DNA of 64,000 bases from Mycolicibacterium aurum (GTDB lineage Bacteria; Actinomycetota; Actinomycetes; Mycobacteriales; Mycobacteriaceae): contig NZ_LR134356.1 in NCBI RefSeq assembly GCF_900637195.1, positions 558,001-622,000 on the forward strand, read 5' to 3'. The stretch's first letter is position 1, and each line of letters begins with the position of its first letter. Of this stretch, positions 23,840-32,478 are shown piece after piece. The position numbers were made by a program, and so were the translations under genes. Under the pieces are notes generated by a model. The model ran no database searches, had not been told where the DNA came from, and was given only the letters and a program-made list of their open reading frames with translations.

Positions 23840-25354
23840 GTGGAGTCCGTGACCCGGACCAAAGTCGTGGCCGTGCTGGCCGTCGCGCTCCTGACAGTCG
23901 GCGGCTGCGGCGCCGAACCGGATCCTGCCCCTGCGCCGCAGCCCACCGCGGACCCGGCTGCTGCCAACGCCTTCGCCGACGACCTGGCGCAGAAGGTCAC
24001 CGGCGACGCCATGATGGCGCACCTGCGCAGGCTGCAGGAGATCGCCGACGCCAACGACGGTAATCGCGCACTCGGCACCCCCGGCTACGACGCCAGCGTG
24101 GACTTTGTGGTGGAAGCGTTGCGGGACAAGGGCTTCGATGTGCAGACCCCGGAGTTCGACGTCAAGATCCCGTGGGCTGACGAACCGTCGCTGACCGTCG
24201 CGGGCGACAAGGTCGAGGCCAGGCCGATGGAGTACACCATCGGAACCCAGGGCCCCGGTGTGTCCGGGCCGATCGTGGTGGCCCGCTCGGAGGACACCCC
24301 CGGATGCACGGCCGAGGACTACGACGGTCTGCCGGTCGAAGGGGCGGTCGTGCTGGTCGACCGTGGCTCGTGCCCGTTCGGGCAGAAGCAGTCGGTGGCT
24401 GCCGACCGCGGTGCGGTGGCACTGATCGTCGCCAACAACGAAGACGGTCCGAACATGACGGGGGGCACGCTGGGGGACACCACGAACGTGCGGATCCCCG
24501 TCGTCAGTGTGCCCAAGGCCGCGGGCGAGCAGATCCGCGGACGGTCGGGAGCGCCGACGGTTCTGCGTCTCAACGCCGGGGTGCGCGTGGAGAAGACGCG
24601 GAACGTGATCGCCCAGACCACGACCGGGTCCACTTCCGACGTGGTGATGGTCGGCGCGCATCTCGACAGCGTCCCGGAGGGGCCCGGCATCAACGACAAC
24701 GCCTCCGGTGTCGCGGCGGTGCTGGAAACCGCACTGCAACTGGGTAGTTCGCCGCCGGTGGCCAACGCTGTGCGGTTCGGCTTCTGGGGTGCCGAGGAGA
24801 CCGGGCTGCTCGGGTCCAATGACTACATCGGTTCGCTGGACCTCGAGGCGCTCAGGGACATCGCGCTGTATCTGAACTTCGACATGCTCGGCTCGCCGAA
24901 TCCGGGTTACTTCACCTACGACGGCGACCAGTCGACACGGCCGGACGCGCGTCAGGGCGTGCCGAGGGTGCCGGAGGGGTCCGCCGGGATCGAGCGCACG
25001 CTGGTGGCCTATCTCGACCGCGCAGGCAAACCGGGTGAGGACACCTCGTTCGACGGCCGCTCCGACTATGACGGCTTCACCATGGCGGGAATCCCTGCGG
25101 GAGGGCTGTTCTCGGGTGGCGAGGAGAAGAAGTCCGCCGCCCAGGCCGAGGTGTGGGGCGGCGAGGCCGACCAGCCGTTCGACCCGAACTACCACAAGCC
25201 CGAGGACAACATCGACAACATCGACGAGACGGCGCTGCAGATCCACGGCAGCGGCGTGGGCTACTCCGTCGGTCTCTATGCCCAGGAACAGCGCGGGCGC
25301 AACGGCATTCCGGTACGTGACGACCGAACCCGTCACCAGCTGACCGCGCCATGA
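23840..25354 (+). CDS. lpqL: Lipoprotein aminopeptidase LpqL (M28)
   Basis: 504 residues from a GTG with AGGGG ten bases upstream; a second GTG three codons later is also possible. The signal peptide ends in the lipobox VGGC. Domain order is a short linker, a PA insert (VLVDRGSCPFGQKQ) and an M28 zinc peptidase with GAHLDSVPEGPGINDNASG (His and bridging Asp), WGAEETGL (Glu pair), LNFDMLGSPN (Asp) and YHKPEDN (His). It would trim N-terminal residues from extracellular peptides. It overlaps its paralogue by ATGA. Confidence 0.92.
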   Translation: MESVTRTKVVAVLAVALLTVGGCGAEPDPAPAPQPTADPAAANAFADDLAQKVTGDAMMAHLRRLQEIADANDGNRALGTPGYDASVDFVVEALRDKGFDVQTPEFDVKIPWADEPSLTVAGDKVEARPMEYTIGTQGPGVSGPIVVARSEDTPGCTAEDYDGLPVEGAVVLVDRGSCPFGQKQSVAADRGAVALIVANNEDGPNMTGGTLGDTTNVRIPVVSVPKAAGEQIRGRSGAPTVLRLNAGVRVEKTRNVIAQTTTGSTSDVVMVGAHLDSVPEGPGINDNASGVAAVLETALQLGSSPPVANAVRFGFWGAEETGLLGSNDYIGSLDLEALRDIALYLNFDMLGSPNPGYFTYDGDQSTRPDARQGVPRVPEGSAGIERTLVAYLDRAGKPGEDTSFDGRSDYDGFTMAGIPAGGLFSGGEEKKSAAQAEVWGGEADQPFDPNYHKPEDNIDNIDETALQIHGSGVGYSVGLYAQEQRGRNGIPVRDDRTRHQLTAP

Positions 25355-26817
25355 GGGCTCGCTGGGGGGCGGCCGTGGTCGTCGCGGCGGTGAGCGCGCT
25401 GGTGGTGGCGTGTACCTCCGAGCCGGCGCCACCGCCGGTCGACCTGGGCCCCGACCTGTCGAACAAGGTGGGTATCGACGGCGTGTACCGGCACCTGGTC
25501 AAGCTGCAGGAGATCGCCGACGCCAACGACGGAAATCGCGCCGACGGGTCTCCCGGGTATCAGGCCAGCGTGGATTACGTGGCACAGATGTTGCGCGACA
25601 GAGGTTTCGACGTGCAAACCCCGGAGTTCGAACGGTTGTCGGGCTCGGAGGGCGGCCGGCCGGCGCTCACCGTGGCCGGCCGCACTTTCCGGGTCGATCA
25701 GGCGTCCATGCTGCTGACCACCCCCCGCGGCGGTCTCAGGGCCGTCACCCTGCGGCCCCGCAGAGCGGCCGGGTGCACGGCAGCCGACTACGGCGACGTG
25801 TCGGTCGCCGAGGCCATCGCCGTGGTCGACGACAGCGGGTGCTCGATCGTCGACAAGCACCGGGTGGCCGTCGCCGAAGGGGCGGTCGGCATGCTCGTGG
25901 TCACCCAGGCAAGCCCGTCGCGGCCCGTCGGCACCGCGCCCACCCTTTTCTCCTCGGGGTACTACAACCACCTGACGGTGCCGGTCGGTGTGATCGATCC
26001 GTCCGCCGACGCGGCCCTGCGCCGGACCGAACAACCCGTCACGCTTGTCCTGGACAACGAGCCCGTGATGACCACGTCGCGAAATATCATCGCACAGACC
26101 AAGACCGGCGACGACAGCAACGTGGTCATGGTGGGGGCACACCTCGACAGCGTGCGGTCCGGTCCGGGGATCAACGACAACGGCTCCGGTGTGGCCGCAG
26201 TGCTGGAGACGGCGCTGCAGCTCGGTGGTGAGCCGCAGACCACCAACGCGGTCAGGTTCGCGTTCTGGGGAGCCGAGGAGGTGTCGATGGACGGATCGAC
26301 GACGTACCTGCGCTCGCTGGACAAGGACCAACTCGACAGCATCGCGATGTACCTGAACTTCGACATGCTGGGCTCGCCCAATCCGGGCTACTTCACCGAC
26401 GACGGTGACCAGTCCACGCAGACAGGGGAAGTGGTGCCCGCCCCCGACGGTTCGGCGGGCATCGAACGGCTGCTGGCCGGCCACCTCAACACCGCAGGCG
26501 TGCGGCCCGCGGACATCCCGTTGCAACGCACCACCGACTACGGCCCGTTCCTGGCGTTGGGCATACCCGTCGGCGGCCTCACCACCGGCTCGTCACAGCG
26601 CAAATCCGAGGTGCAGGCACGGCTGTGGGGCGGCAAGGCTGACGTGGCGTTCGACCCGAACTACCACACCCGCGGTGACACGATCGACAACATCGACCGG
26701 ACCGCGCTGGAGATCATGGCGTCCTCGACGGCTTTCGCGGTGGGCAGTTACGCGCAGTCGATCGAGGGTGTCAACGGGGTGCCTGCGCGCGATCAGCGGA
26801 ACCGGCGTACGCCTTAG
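25351..26817 (+). CDS. Second M28-family lipoprotein aminopeptidase (LpqL paralogue)
   Basis: 488 residues. The signal peptide ends with the lipobox VVAC. It repeats the LpqL plan with the same metal ligands: GAHLDSVRSGPGINDNGSG, WGAEEVSMDGS, LNFDMLGSPNPGYF and YHTRGD. The PA-like insert is more diverged (VVDDSGCSIVDKH). Shared stretches such as KLQEIADANDGNRA and DVQTPEFE near the N-terminus point to a tandem duplication. Its last 47 bases overlap the convergent Rieske gene. Confidence 0.9.
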   Translation: MRARWGAAVVVAAVSALVVACTSEPAPPPVDLGPDLSNKVGIDGVYRHLVKLQEIADANDGNRADGSPGYQASVDYVAQMLRDRGFDVQTPEFERLSGSEGGRPALTVAGRTFRVDQASMLLTTPRGGLRAVTLRPRRAAGCTAADYGDVSVAEAIAVVDDSGCSIVDKHRVAVAEGAVGMLVVTQASPSRPVGTAPTLFSSGYYNHLTVPVGVIDPSADAALRRTEQPVTLVLDNEPVMTTSRNIIAQTKTGDDSNVVMVGAHLDSVRSGPGINDNGSGVAAVLETALQLGGEPQTTNAVRFAFWGAEEVSMDGSTTYLRSLDKDQLDSIAMYLNFDMLGSPNPGYFTDDGDQSTQTGEVVPAPDGSAGIERLLAGHLNTAGVRPADIPLQRTTDYGPFLALGIPVGGLTTGSSQRKSEVQARLWGGKADVAFDPNYHTRGDTIDNIDRTALEIMASSTAFAVGSYAQSIEGVNGVPARDQRNRRTP

Positions 26818-27943
26818 CGACCCGCGTGACGAACTGGTAGACACCGTCCTCGTCGGGCGCCAGCGGACCCGGCCGCGCGTGCGGTGAGGACAGGCCGCGC
26901 TGCACCGACTCGCACGCCGTCCAGTCCTGCCGGTTGGTCAGGTCCCAGAAGTCCACCGCGTAGGACGGATCGAATCCGGGCGTGGCGGCAACGTCTTTCG
27001 GGAACGCCCACGCGCACTCGACGTGTGTGCGATCGGCGGCCAGCGGGGTCATCAGGTGTGTCATCACATAGTCCGGATGCAGGCTGACCAACAGGTTCGG
27101 ATAGCCGACCAGATACATGACGCTGCGCAGTTCGTGCTCGGACAGACCCGCGATCGCCACCCCGTCGCTCTTACCGGACAGCGACATCGTCTCCGCGCCG
27201 TCGACGATCGACATCCAGCCGCCCATCCACGAACCCTCGAGGTCGATGTTCTCGCCACTGGTAGGCGGACTGATCCGGGACAGCTCGGGATGGATGCTTG
27301 CGCAGTGATAGCACTCCTGGTAGTTCTCGGCGATGACCTTCCAATTGGTGGCCAGCTCGTAGGAGTGGCGCGCCACAATCGTCAGATCCTCGGGTCGGTA
27401 CGGACCGACGATCTCCTCCAATCCGGCTACGTGAGAGGAGAATTCGACATCCTCGCCGCTGGGGTCGACGAACAGCCAGCCGTGCCAGTTGACCAGCCGC
27501 AGCTCGGTCAGGCCGAATTCGCCGGCATCGAAGTTCTCGAACTCGCCGAATCCCGGTGCGTTGCGTAAGGTTCCGTCGAGTTTGTACGACCAGGCGTGGT
27601 ACGGGCACACGATGGTTCGCCCGCGCGCGGTCGTGTTGCAGGCCAGCAGCTCGTGTCCGCGGTGCTTGCAGGTGTTGGCGAACGCGCGGACGGTGCCGTC
27701 CTCACCGCGGACCAGCAGCATCCCGTTGGGGCCGCTGCCCGTGGCCCGCTGGGCGCCCACCGCCGCGAGGTCGCCGGCATGGCCGACGCAGGTCCAGCCG
27801 GAGAAGATGTTGCGCTGCTCCCAGTCGAACACCGCCTGATCCACATACGCCTCGCGCGGCAGCATCCGGGACCGGCCGAACGGAGCAAGCGCCGCGGCGA
27901 GGCCGTCGGCGGGCACGGGTGCGGGAACGTGCTGTTTGAACAT
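26771..27943 (-). CDS. Rieske non-heme iron oxygenase, alpha subunit
   Basis: 390 residues. The Rieske cluster ligands are Cys92-x-His94 (TCKHRGHE) and Cys113-x2-His116 (CPYHAW). The mononuclear iron site is in NYQECYHCASIHPEL with His213 and His218. The family includes aromatic-ring dioxygenases and N-demethylating enzymes of quaternary amines such as glycine betaine, carnitine and stachydrine. No reductase or ferredoxin gene lies nearby, so electrons must come from elsewhere. A TAAGCT box six bases upstream of the ATG suggests a leaderless transcript. Position next to a Pot-type importer and amine-related enzymes favours an N-substituted amine substrate (inference). Confidence 0.9.
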   Translation of the reverse strand: MFKQHVPAPVPADGLAAALAPFGRSRMLPREAYVDQAVFDWEQRNIFSGWTCVGHAGDLAAVGAQRATGSGPNGMLLVRGEDGTVRAFANTCKHRGHELLACNTTARGRTIVCPYHAWSYKLDGTLRNAPGFGEFENFDAGEFGLTELRLVNWHGWLFVDPSGEDVEFSSHVAGLEEIVGPYRPEDLTIVARHSYELATNWKVIAENYQECYHCASIHPELSRISPPTSGENIDLEGSWMGGWMSIVDGAETMSLSGKSDGVAIAGLSEHELRSVMYLVGYPNLLVSLHPDYVMTHLMTPLAADRTHVECAWAFPKDVAATPGFDPSYAVDFWDLTNRQDWTACESVQRGLSSPHARPGPLAPDEDGVYQFVTRVAKAYAGSADRAQAPR

Positions 27944-27949
27944 ACAGTC

Positions 27950-27955
27950 AGCTTA
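27950..27955 (-). promoter_or_regulatory. Leaderless-type -10 box of Rieske gene
   Basis: On the minus strand TAAGCT is followed by six bases (GACTGT) and the ATG at 27943. The spacer resembles half of the GACTGA operator found elsewhere in the cluster, but without the second arm. Confidence 0.45.
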
Positions 27956-27984
27956 CGTCCGTGCTGGTCCGAGCGCCAGTGCGG

Positions 27985-28875
27985 CTACATCTCGCCCGCG
28001 AAAGCTCCGATACCGCGATCGGTGGTGGCGTCGTTGCGGGTGATCCGGCGGAACACCAGGTAACCGATCGCGACCGCGACGAGTGAGGTCAGCAGCAGCA
28101 GCGTCGCCAACGCGTTGAGGGCGGGCGTCGGCGCTCCGCGGGCGGTGTTGTAGATCTTGACCGACACCGGCTCCGACGCCGCCCCACCGGACAGGTACCG
28201 CACCATCACGAAGTCGTCGATGACGTCGGCGAACACCAGCACCGTGCTGGCGAAGATCGCGGGAATCAGCATGGGGATGATGACCCGGCGCAGCGCCCCG
28301 ACCGGCGAGGCGCCCAGATCCATTGCGGCTTCCTCGTACTGGGGTCCGATGGTGGCCAGCCGGGCGCGCACCAGCACCGCCGGATAGGACACCTGGAATG
28401 TCACCAGCCCGATCACCTGGGCGGTGGTCCCCAGTTCGATCGGCACCGCGACCGTGGTGATGACGAACAGCAGCGACACCGCCAGCAGCACCTCGGGCAA
28501 CACGAACGCCAGCAGCATCAAGAAGTTGGCACCCGATGGCAGCCTGCCCCGCCACCGGTCGATGCCGAGCGCGAACAGCACACCGAGGGGCACCGTGATG
28601 AGGGTGGTGATGAGCCCGAGCTTCAGCGTCTGCAGCAGGGCGTTGTGCAGCGTCGCGTCATGCCACACCGACAGCGTCTGGTCACCCCAGTACCAGCGGA
28701 ACGAAAAGCCCTGCCAGACAGTGCGGGAGCGGCCGTCGTTGAACGAGTACAGCACCGCGACCAGTACCGGGAGCAGCGACCAGAGCAGGTAGCCGATCGT
28801 GACGGCGACGAGGACCCGGGGCGGTCGCCAGGGATCGTTCCACCACGCCACCGGGCCCCGGGCCGGCCGGATCAC
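27985..28875 (-). CDS. ABC importer permease, PotC-like
   Basis: 296 residues, GTG start overlapping the PotB-like stop (GTGA). Six membrane helices; the first begins at VAVTIGYLLWSLLPVLVAVLYSF, and the EAA loop for the ATPase is visible as EEAAMDLGASPVGALRRV. It belongs to the spermidine/putrescine-type MetI family. The Rieske gene lies 41 bp further on and may be read from this operon as well as its own promoter. Confidence 0.92.
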   Translation of the reverse strand: MIRPARGPVAWWNDPWRPPRVLVAVTIGYLLWSLLPVLVAVLYSFNDGRSRTVWQGFSFRWYWGDQTLSVWHDATLHNALLQTLKLGLITTLITVPLGVLFALGIDRWRGRLPSGANFLMLLAFVLPEVLLAVSLLFVITTVAVPIELGTTAQVIGLVTFQVSYPAVLVRARLATIGPQYEEAAMDLGASPVGALRRVIIPMLIPAIFASTVLVFADVIDDFVMVRYLSGGAASEPVSVKIYNTARGAPTPALNALATLLLLTSLVAVAIGYLVFRRITRNDATTDRGIGAFAGEM

Positions 28876-29765
28876 TGGGCCGCCTCGTCCCGGCGGCCGG
28901 TGACGCGGATGTAGTAGAGCATCGGGAGCAGCGCGACGAGGAAGACCAGAAGCACGAACGCTCCCGCCTGACCGGTCTGCCCGGGAGCCAGCACGCTGTC
29001 GTTGATGAGGTTGCCGACCATCGCCGTCTTCGGCGACGCCGACAGCATGTCGCTGGTGAAGTAGTCGCCGAGCATGGGCAGGCAGGTCAGCAGGGCTGCC
29101 GCGACGATGGTGGGCCTGCTCAGCGGCAGGGTGACCCGCCAGAAGGACGAGACCCGGTTCGCCCCCAGATCCCGTGACGCCTCGAGCACGGGCTGTGAGA
29201 GGCGATCCAAGCCCGCGTAGAGGGGCAGGATCATGTACGGGACATAGCCGTAGACCAGCCCGAGGATCACGACGACGGGCTGCCCGGTCAGCCAGTTGAT
29301 GTCCGGGTTGAACAGTCCGCCCAGGCCCAGCACGGAGTTGACCAGTCCGTCGTCCTGTAACAGGTTGACCCACGCGAACATCCGCATCATGTAGCTGATC
29401 CAGAACGGAGCGATCAACAGGGTGAGCAGCAGGCCCTTGCGCCGTCCCGACAGCCGCGCCGCGTAGTAGGCCACCGGGAACGCGATGAGCAGACACAGCG
29501 CACTGGCCGTGATCACGAACACCGCGGTCCGCAGCAGCGCCGGGCCGAACACGGCGTCGGAGCCCACGATGCGGGTGAGGACGTAGGTGAGCTGAGAGGG
29601 GTTCCACTGCAGCGGATTCCAGACCGGTACCGCGGTGCGGAAGATCGGGTCGACCGTGCCGAAGACGATGCACAGCACCACGTACATCGGCGCGACGAAG
29701 AACAGCAGCAGCCAGACGAGGCCGGGTGCTGCCAGTGCGGGCCATAACCCGCGGGTACGGTTCAG
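28872..29765 (-). CDS. ABC importer permease, PotB-like, apparent CTG start
   Basis: 297 residues if it begins at the CTG at 29765, which overlaps the stop of the binding-protein gene as CTGA; AAGG lies about ten bases upstream. The first membrane helix begins at residue 10 (LAAPGLVWLLLFFVAPMYVV), so the start must be close to here. The only other in-frame start nearby is GTG at 29792, without a ribosome site. The EAA loop is LEASRDLGANRVSSFWRV. It pairs with the PotC-like permease that follows. Confidence 0.85.
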   Translation of the reverse strand: MNRTRGLWPALAAPGLVWLLLFFVAPMYVVLCIVFGTVDPIFRTAVPVWNPLQWNPSQLTYVLTRIVGSDAVFGPALLRTAVFVITASALCLLIAFPVAYYAARLSGRRKGLLLTLLIAPFWISYMMRMFAWVNLLQDDGLVNSVLGLGGLFNPDINWLTGQPVVVILGLVYGYVPYMILPLYAGLDRLSQPVLEASRDLGANRVSSFWRVTLPLSRPTIVAAALLTCLPMLGDYFTSDMLSASPKTAMVGNLINDSVLAPGQTGQAGAFVLLVFLVALLPMLYYIRVTGRRDEAAQ

Positions 29766-30991
29766 GATCCGCCCGCCTTGAAGGTGCGCCACACGTTCTG
29801 CCACGCAGCGTCGTTGGCGGGGTCCAGCTCCAGGATGCGGTACCCGGCGTCGAACCACCGGGGGTCGACGATCGCCGCGGACAGGTTCTCCGGGATGAAG
29901 CCGTCCGCCACCAGCGTCTCGGGTTTGATGGAGTTCTGCGGCGGCTGGTAGCCGATGGCCGAGAAGTTCTGCATGGCCACCTCGGAGTCGAGCATGTGGT
30001 TCAGGAACAGGTGTGCGAGTACGGGATTCTTGCCGCCCCGCAGGGTCACCAGCATGTCGTTGTCGACCATGCCCTTGCCGTCGGCCGGGAACCAGTACCG
30101 CAGGATCTCGGGACCGGTGCCTTCCGGCAGGTACGACTGGGCGTTGATGATGTCGCCCGACCACATCTGCGCGAGGCCCAGCTGACCTGCGGGCAGGTCG
30201 TTGTAGGCCGTGATGGTCACCTTCGGCGACGTGGCGTCCATCATCGCCTTGAGTTGTTCGCCGACCATGGTGAGGTCGGCCTCCGACGAGGTGTTGATGT
30301 CGGTGATGCCCTCACGCAACAGCACCATGGCCATGGTGGTGTGCCAGTCGTCGAGCACCGCGGTCTTGCCCCTGTACTTCGCATCCCAGAACGCGTCGTA
30401 GGGGTTGGCGATGGCACCGATATCTTCGGGCACCTGGTCGGTCCGCCAGCCGATGCCGGTGGTGTAGATGGTGTACGGCACGCTGTAGCGCCACTCCTGG
30501 TCGTACCAGGGGTTGGTGAAACTCGGCCACACGTTGCCGATGTTGGTGATGTAGGTGTGGTTGAGCGGGCGCAGCAGTCCGCCGTTGACCAGCCTGCTGA
30601 TCTCGGTGTAGTTGGCGTTGTAGATGTCGAAATCGACACCGCTGCGCAGCTTCGTCAGGGCCTCGCCGCCATCGTTGAACGTCGAGATCTCGACTGTCAC
30701 ACCGTATTTGTCCTCGAACGACTTCACGGCGTCCGGGCTGACGTAGTCGGCGTAGCTGAAGAGCTTGAGGGTGCCCTTCTCGGGTGCCAGGCCGTCGGCG
30801 ATCGGCTGGTTGTCACCGGCGATGTCCCACAGCACGGGGCTGTCGGGGGAGGCGAGCTTGAGGCTCGGAGTGGACCCGGACGGTCCGGATCCGCCGCCGC
30901 AGGCGCTGAGGAAGGCGCCGAGTGTCGGGGCGGCTGCGGCGAGAAGCGCTGCGCGCGCCAGGAACTGCCGCCGGGTGGTGGGCTCTGGCAT
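29762..30991 (-). CDS. Extracellular solute-binding lipoprotein, PotD-like
   Basis: 409 residues. The N-terminus has a twin-arginine motif (TTRRQFLARAA) and a lipobox LSAC, so it is a Tat-exported lipoprotein. The fold is periplasmic binding class 1 of the polyamine type: LKLFSYADYVSPDAVKSFE, VDFDIYNANY, IGWRTDQVPEDIG. The clear GGGGAGG lies five bases ahead of the ATG. Polyamine-binding Asp/Glu positions cannot be verified without alignment, so the cargo may differ from spermidine. It is the first gene of potDBC and is divergent from the aminotransferase operon, with the operator at 31043 between. Confidence 0.9.
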   Translation of the reverse strand: MPEPTTRRQFLARAALLAAAAPTLGAFLSACGGGSGPSGSTPSLKLASPDSPVLWDIAGDNQPIADGLAPEKGTLKLFSYADYVSPDAVKSFEDKYGVTVEISTFNDGGEALTKLRSGVDFDIYNANYTEISRLVNGGLLRPLNHTYITNIGNVWPSFTNPWYDQEWRYSVPYTIYTTGIGWRTDQVPEDIGAIANPYDAFWDAKYRGKTAVLDDWHTTMAMVLLREGITDINTSSEADLTMVGEQLKAMMDATSPKVTITAYNDLPAGQLGLAQMWSGDIINAQSYLPEGTGPEILRYWFPADGKGMVDNDMLVTLRGGKNPVLAHLFLNHMLDSEVAMQNFSAIGYQPPQNSIKPETLVADGFIPENLSAAIVDPRWFDAGYRILELDPANDAAWQNVWRTFKAGGS

Positions 30992-31017
30992 CCGGGCCTC
31001 CCCGTTGATTTCTCATC

Positions 31018-31046
31018 TTGTCGCTGGTAGGACTCTCGCATAGACT
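31018..31046 (+). promoter_or_regulatory. Candidate promoter of aminotransferase-ATPase operon
   Basis: TTGTCG (31018-31023), 17-bp spacer, TAGACT (31041-31046). The -10 box overlaps the left arm of the operator, so a bound repressor would block RNA polymerase. Start of transcription would be near 31053. Confidence 0.5.
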
Positions 31047-31058
31047 GAATACTCAGTC
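31043..31058. promoter_or_regulatory. Operator 1: GACTGA-ATAC-TCAGTC
   Basis: A perfect 6-bp inverted repeat with a 4-bp centre, in the divergent region between the potD-like and aminotransferase genes. It covers the -10 box of the rightward promoter. Sister sites are at 34241 and 39496. Confidence 0.75.
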
Positions 31059-31083
31059 AACCGATACGAGCGGAGGTTCGGCC

Positions 31084-32478
31084 GTGTTGATTTCGTCGGC
31101 TTCTCCAACCTCAGGACCCGGGGTGGCCGGCATCGACGACCTCATTGCCGAGCAGGAGCAGATCTTCCTGCGGCGCCAGCCGCGCAGCACCGAGTTGATC
31201 GCGCTCGCCGGCGAGCACCTCGCGGGCGGTGCGACGTCCAACTGGCAGATCGCCGAACCGCAGGCGGTGTGGATGAGCCACGGTAGCGCGTCGAAGGTCT
31301 ACGACGTGGACGGCACCGAGTATGTCGACATGCACGGCGGCTACGGCGCGTCCATCGCAGGCCACGCCCATCCGGAGATCGTGGCCGCGGTCAGTGACAG
31401 GGTAAGGCGCGGAACCCATTTCGCCCAGCCCACCGAGGACGCCATCTGGATCGCCGGTGAACTGTCCAGGCGCTTCGACCTGCCACTGTGGCGGTTCGCC
31501 AACTCCGGCACCGAGGCGACGATGGACGCCGTGCACCTGGCCCGTTCGCTGACCGGGCGTGACCTCATCATCAAGGTCGAGGGCTGCTATCACGGCCACC
31601 ATGACTCCGTGCAGGTGTCGGTGCTCCCCGAGGCCGACGAGGTGGGGCCCCGTTCGGCGCCGACGCCGGTCCCGGGCAACTCCGGGATACCCTCGGCCAT
31701 CCGCGATCTCGTCGTCGTGGTGCCCTTCAACGACCCCGAGGCCGTCGCGCGGGCACTGGCCGAGCACCGCGGGAACATCGCGGCGATGATCCTCGAGCCG
31801 GTGATGATGAACGCGGGCATCATCCCGCCGGCGGACGGCTACCTCGCGGCGATCCGGGACCTCGTGCACGCCGACGGTGCGCTGCTGATCTACGACGAGG
31901 TGAAGACCGGCTTCACGACGGGGCCGGGCGGGATCACGGCACGCAGCGGGGTCACCCCCGACATCGTGTGTCTGGCCAAGGCTCTCGGTGGGGGCATCGC
32001 CGTCGCCGCCATCGGCGGCACACACGCCGTGATGTCGCTGATCGCCGACGGTCGCTATGAGCAGGTCGGTACCTTCAACGGGAATCCGCTGGCGATGGCG
32101 GCTACCCGCGCGACGCTCTCCGAGGTGCTGACCGCCGAGAACTACGCGCACCTCGACGCGCTGTCGACCCGGCTGCGGGAAGCGCTGGAGTTCACCATCG
32201 TCGAGCACGGCTTCGACTGGCATGTCGTGACTGTCGGCGCCAAGGGGTGCGTGGCATTCCGCCGTGAGCGTGTGACGGAGTTCCGCGATTTCCTGGACAT
32301 CGACGCCCGATTGGGGCATCTGCACTGGCTGATGCAGCACAATGGTGGGGTGTTTCTGCCACCGTGGGGCAAGGTCGAGCAGTGGCTGTTGTCGGTCCAG
32401 CACACCCGCGACGATGTGGACCGGTTCGCGGCGAACTTCGCCCGGTTCGCCGGCGCAGTAGCAGGAGTGGGTCCCTGA
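31084..32478 (+). CDS. Class III PLP aminotransferase (glutamate-1-semialdehyde aminomutase-like)
   Basis: 464 residues from the GTG at 31084, with GGAGG seven bases upstream; an earlier in-frame start would precede the transcript. The fold is HemL-like: [41 protein letters not shown] (PLP phosphate site), YDEVKTGFT (Asp to the pyridine nitrogen), and the Schiff-base Lys in LAKALGGG. HemL proper is about 430 residues and sits in haem loci; this copy, beside a polyamine-type importer and under a catabolic regulator, more likely transfers an amino group in degradation. It overlaps the ATPase gene at CTGA. Confidence 0.88.
   Translation: MLISSASPTSGPGVAGIDDLIAEQEQIFLRRQPRSTELIALAGEHLAGGATSNWQIAEPQAVWMSHGSASKVYDVDGTEYVDMHGGYGASIAGHAHPEIVAAVSDRVRRGTHFAQPTEDAIWIAGELSRRFDLPLWRFANSGTEATMDAVHLARSLTGRDLIIKVEGCYHGHHDSVQVSVLPEADEVGPRSAPTPVPGNSGIPSAIRDLVVVVPFNDPEAVARALAEHRGNIAAMILEPVMMNAGIIPPADGYLAAIRDLVHADGALLIYDEVKTGFTTGPGGITARSGVTPDIVCLAKALGGGIAVAAIGGTHAVMSLIADGRYEQVGTFNGNPLAMAATRATLSEVLTAENYAHLDALSTRLREALEFTIVEHGFDWHVVTVGAKGCVAFRRERVTEFRDFLDIDARLGHLHWLMQHNGGVFLPPWGKVEQWLLSVQHTRDDVDRFAANFARFAGAVAGVGP

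Noticed and set aside
27944..27955. Possible fourth GACTGA operator ahead of the Rieske gene
   Set aside because: Only one arm (GACTGT) is present, with no matching second arm at the right distance.
27985..29745. 586-codon frame suggesting a large permease
   Set aside because: The upstream part is an out-of-frame reading of the PotB-like gene; the GTG at 28875 is the real start.
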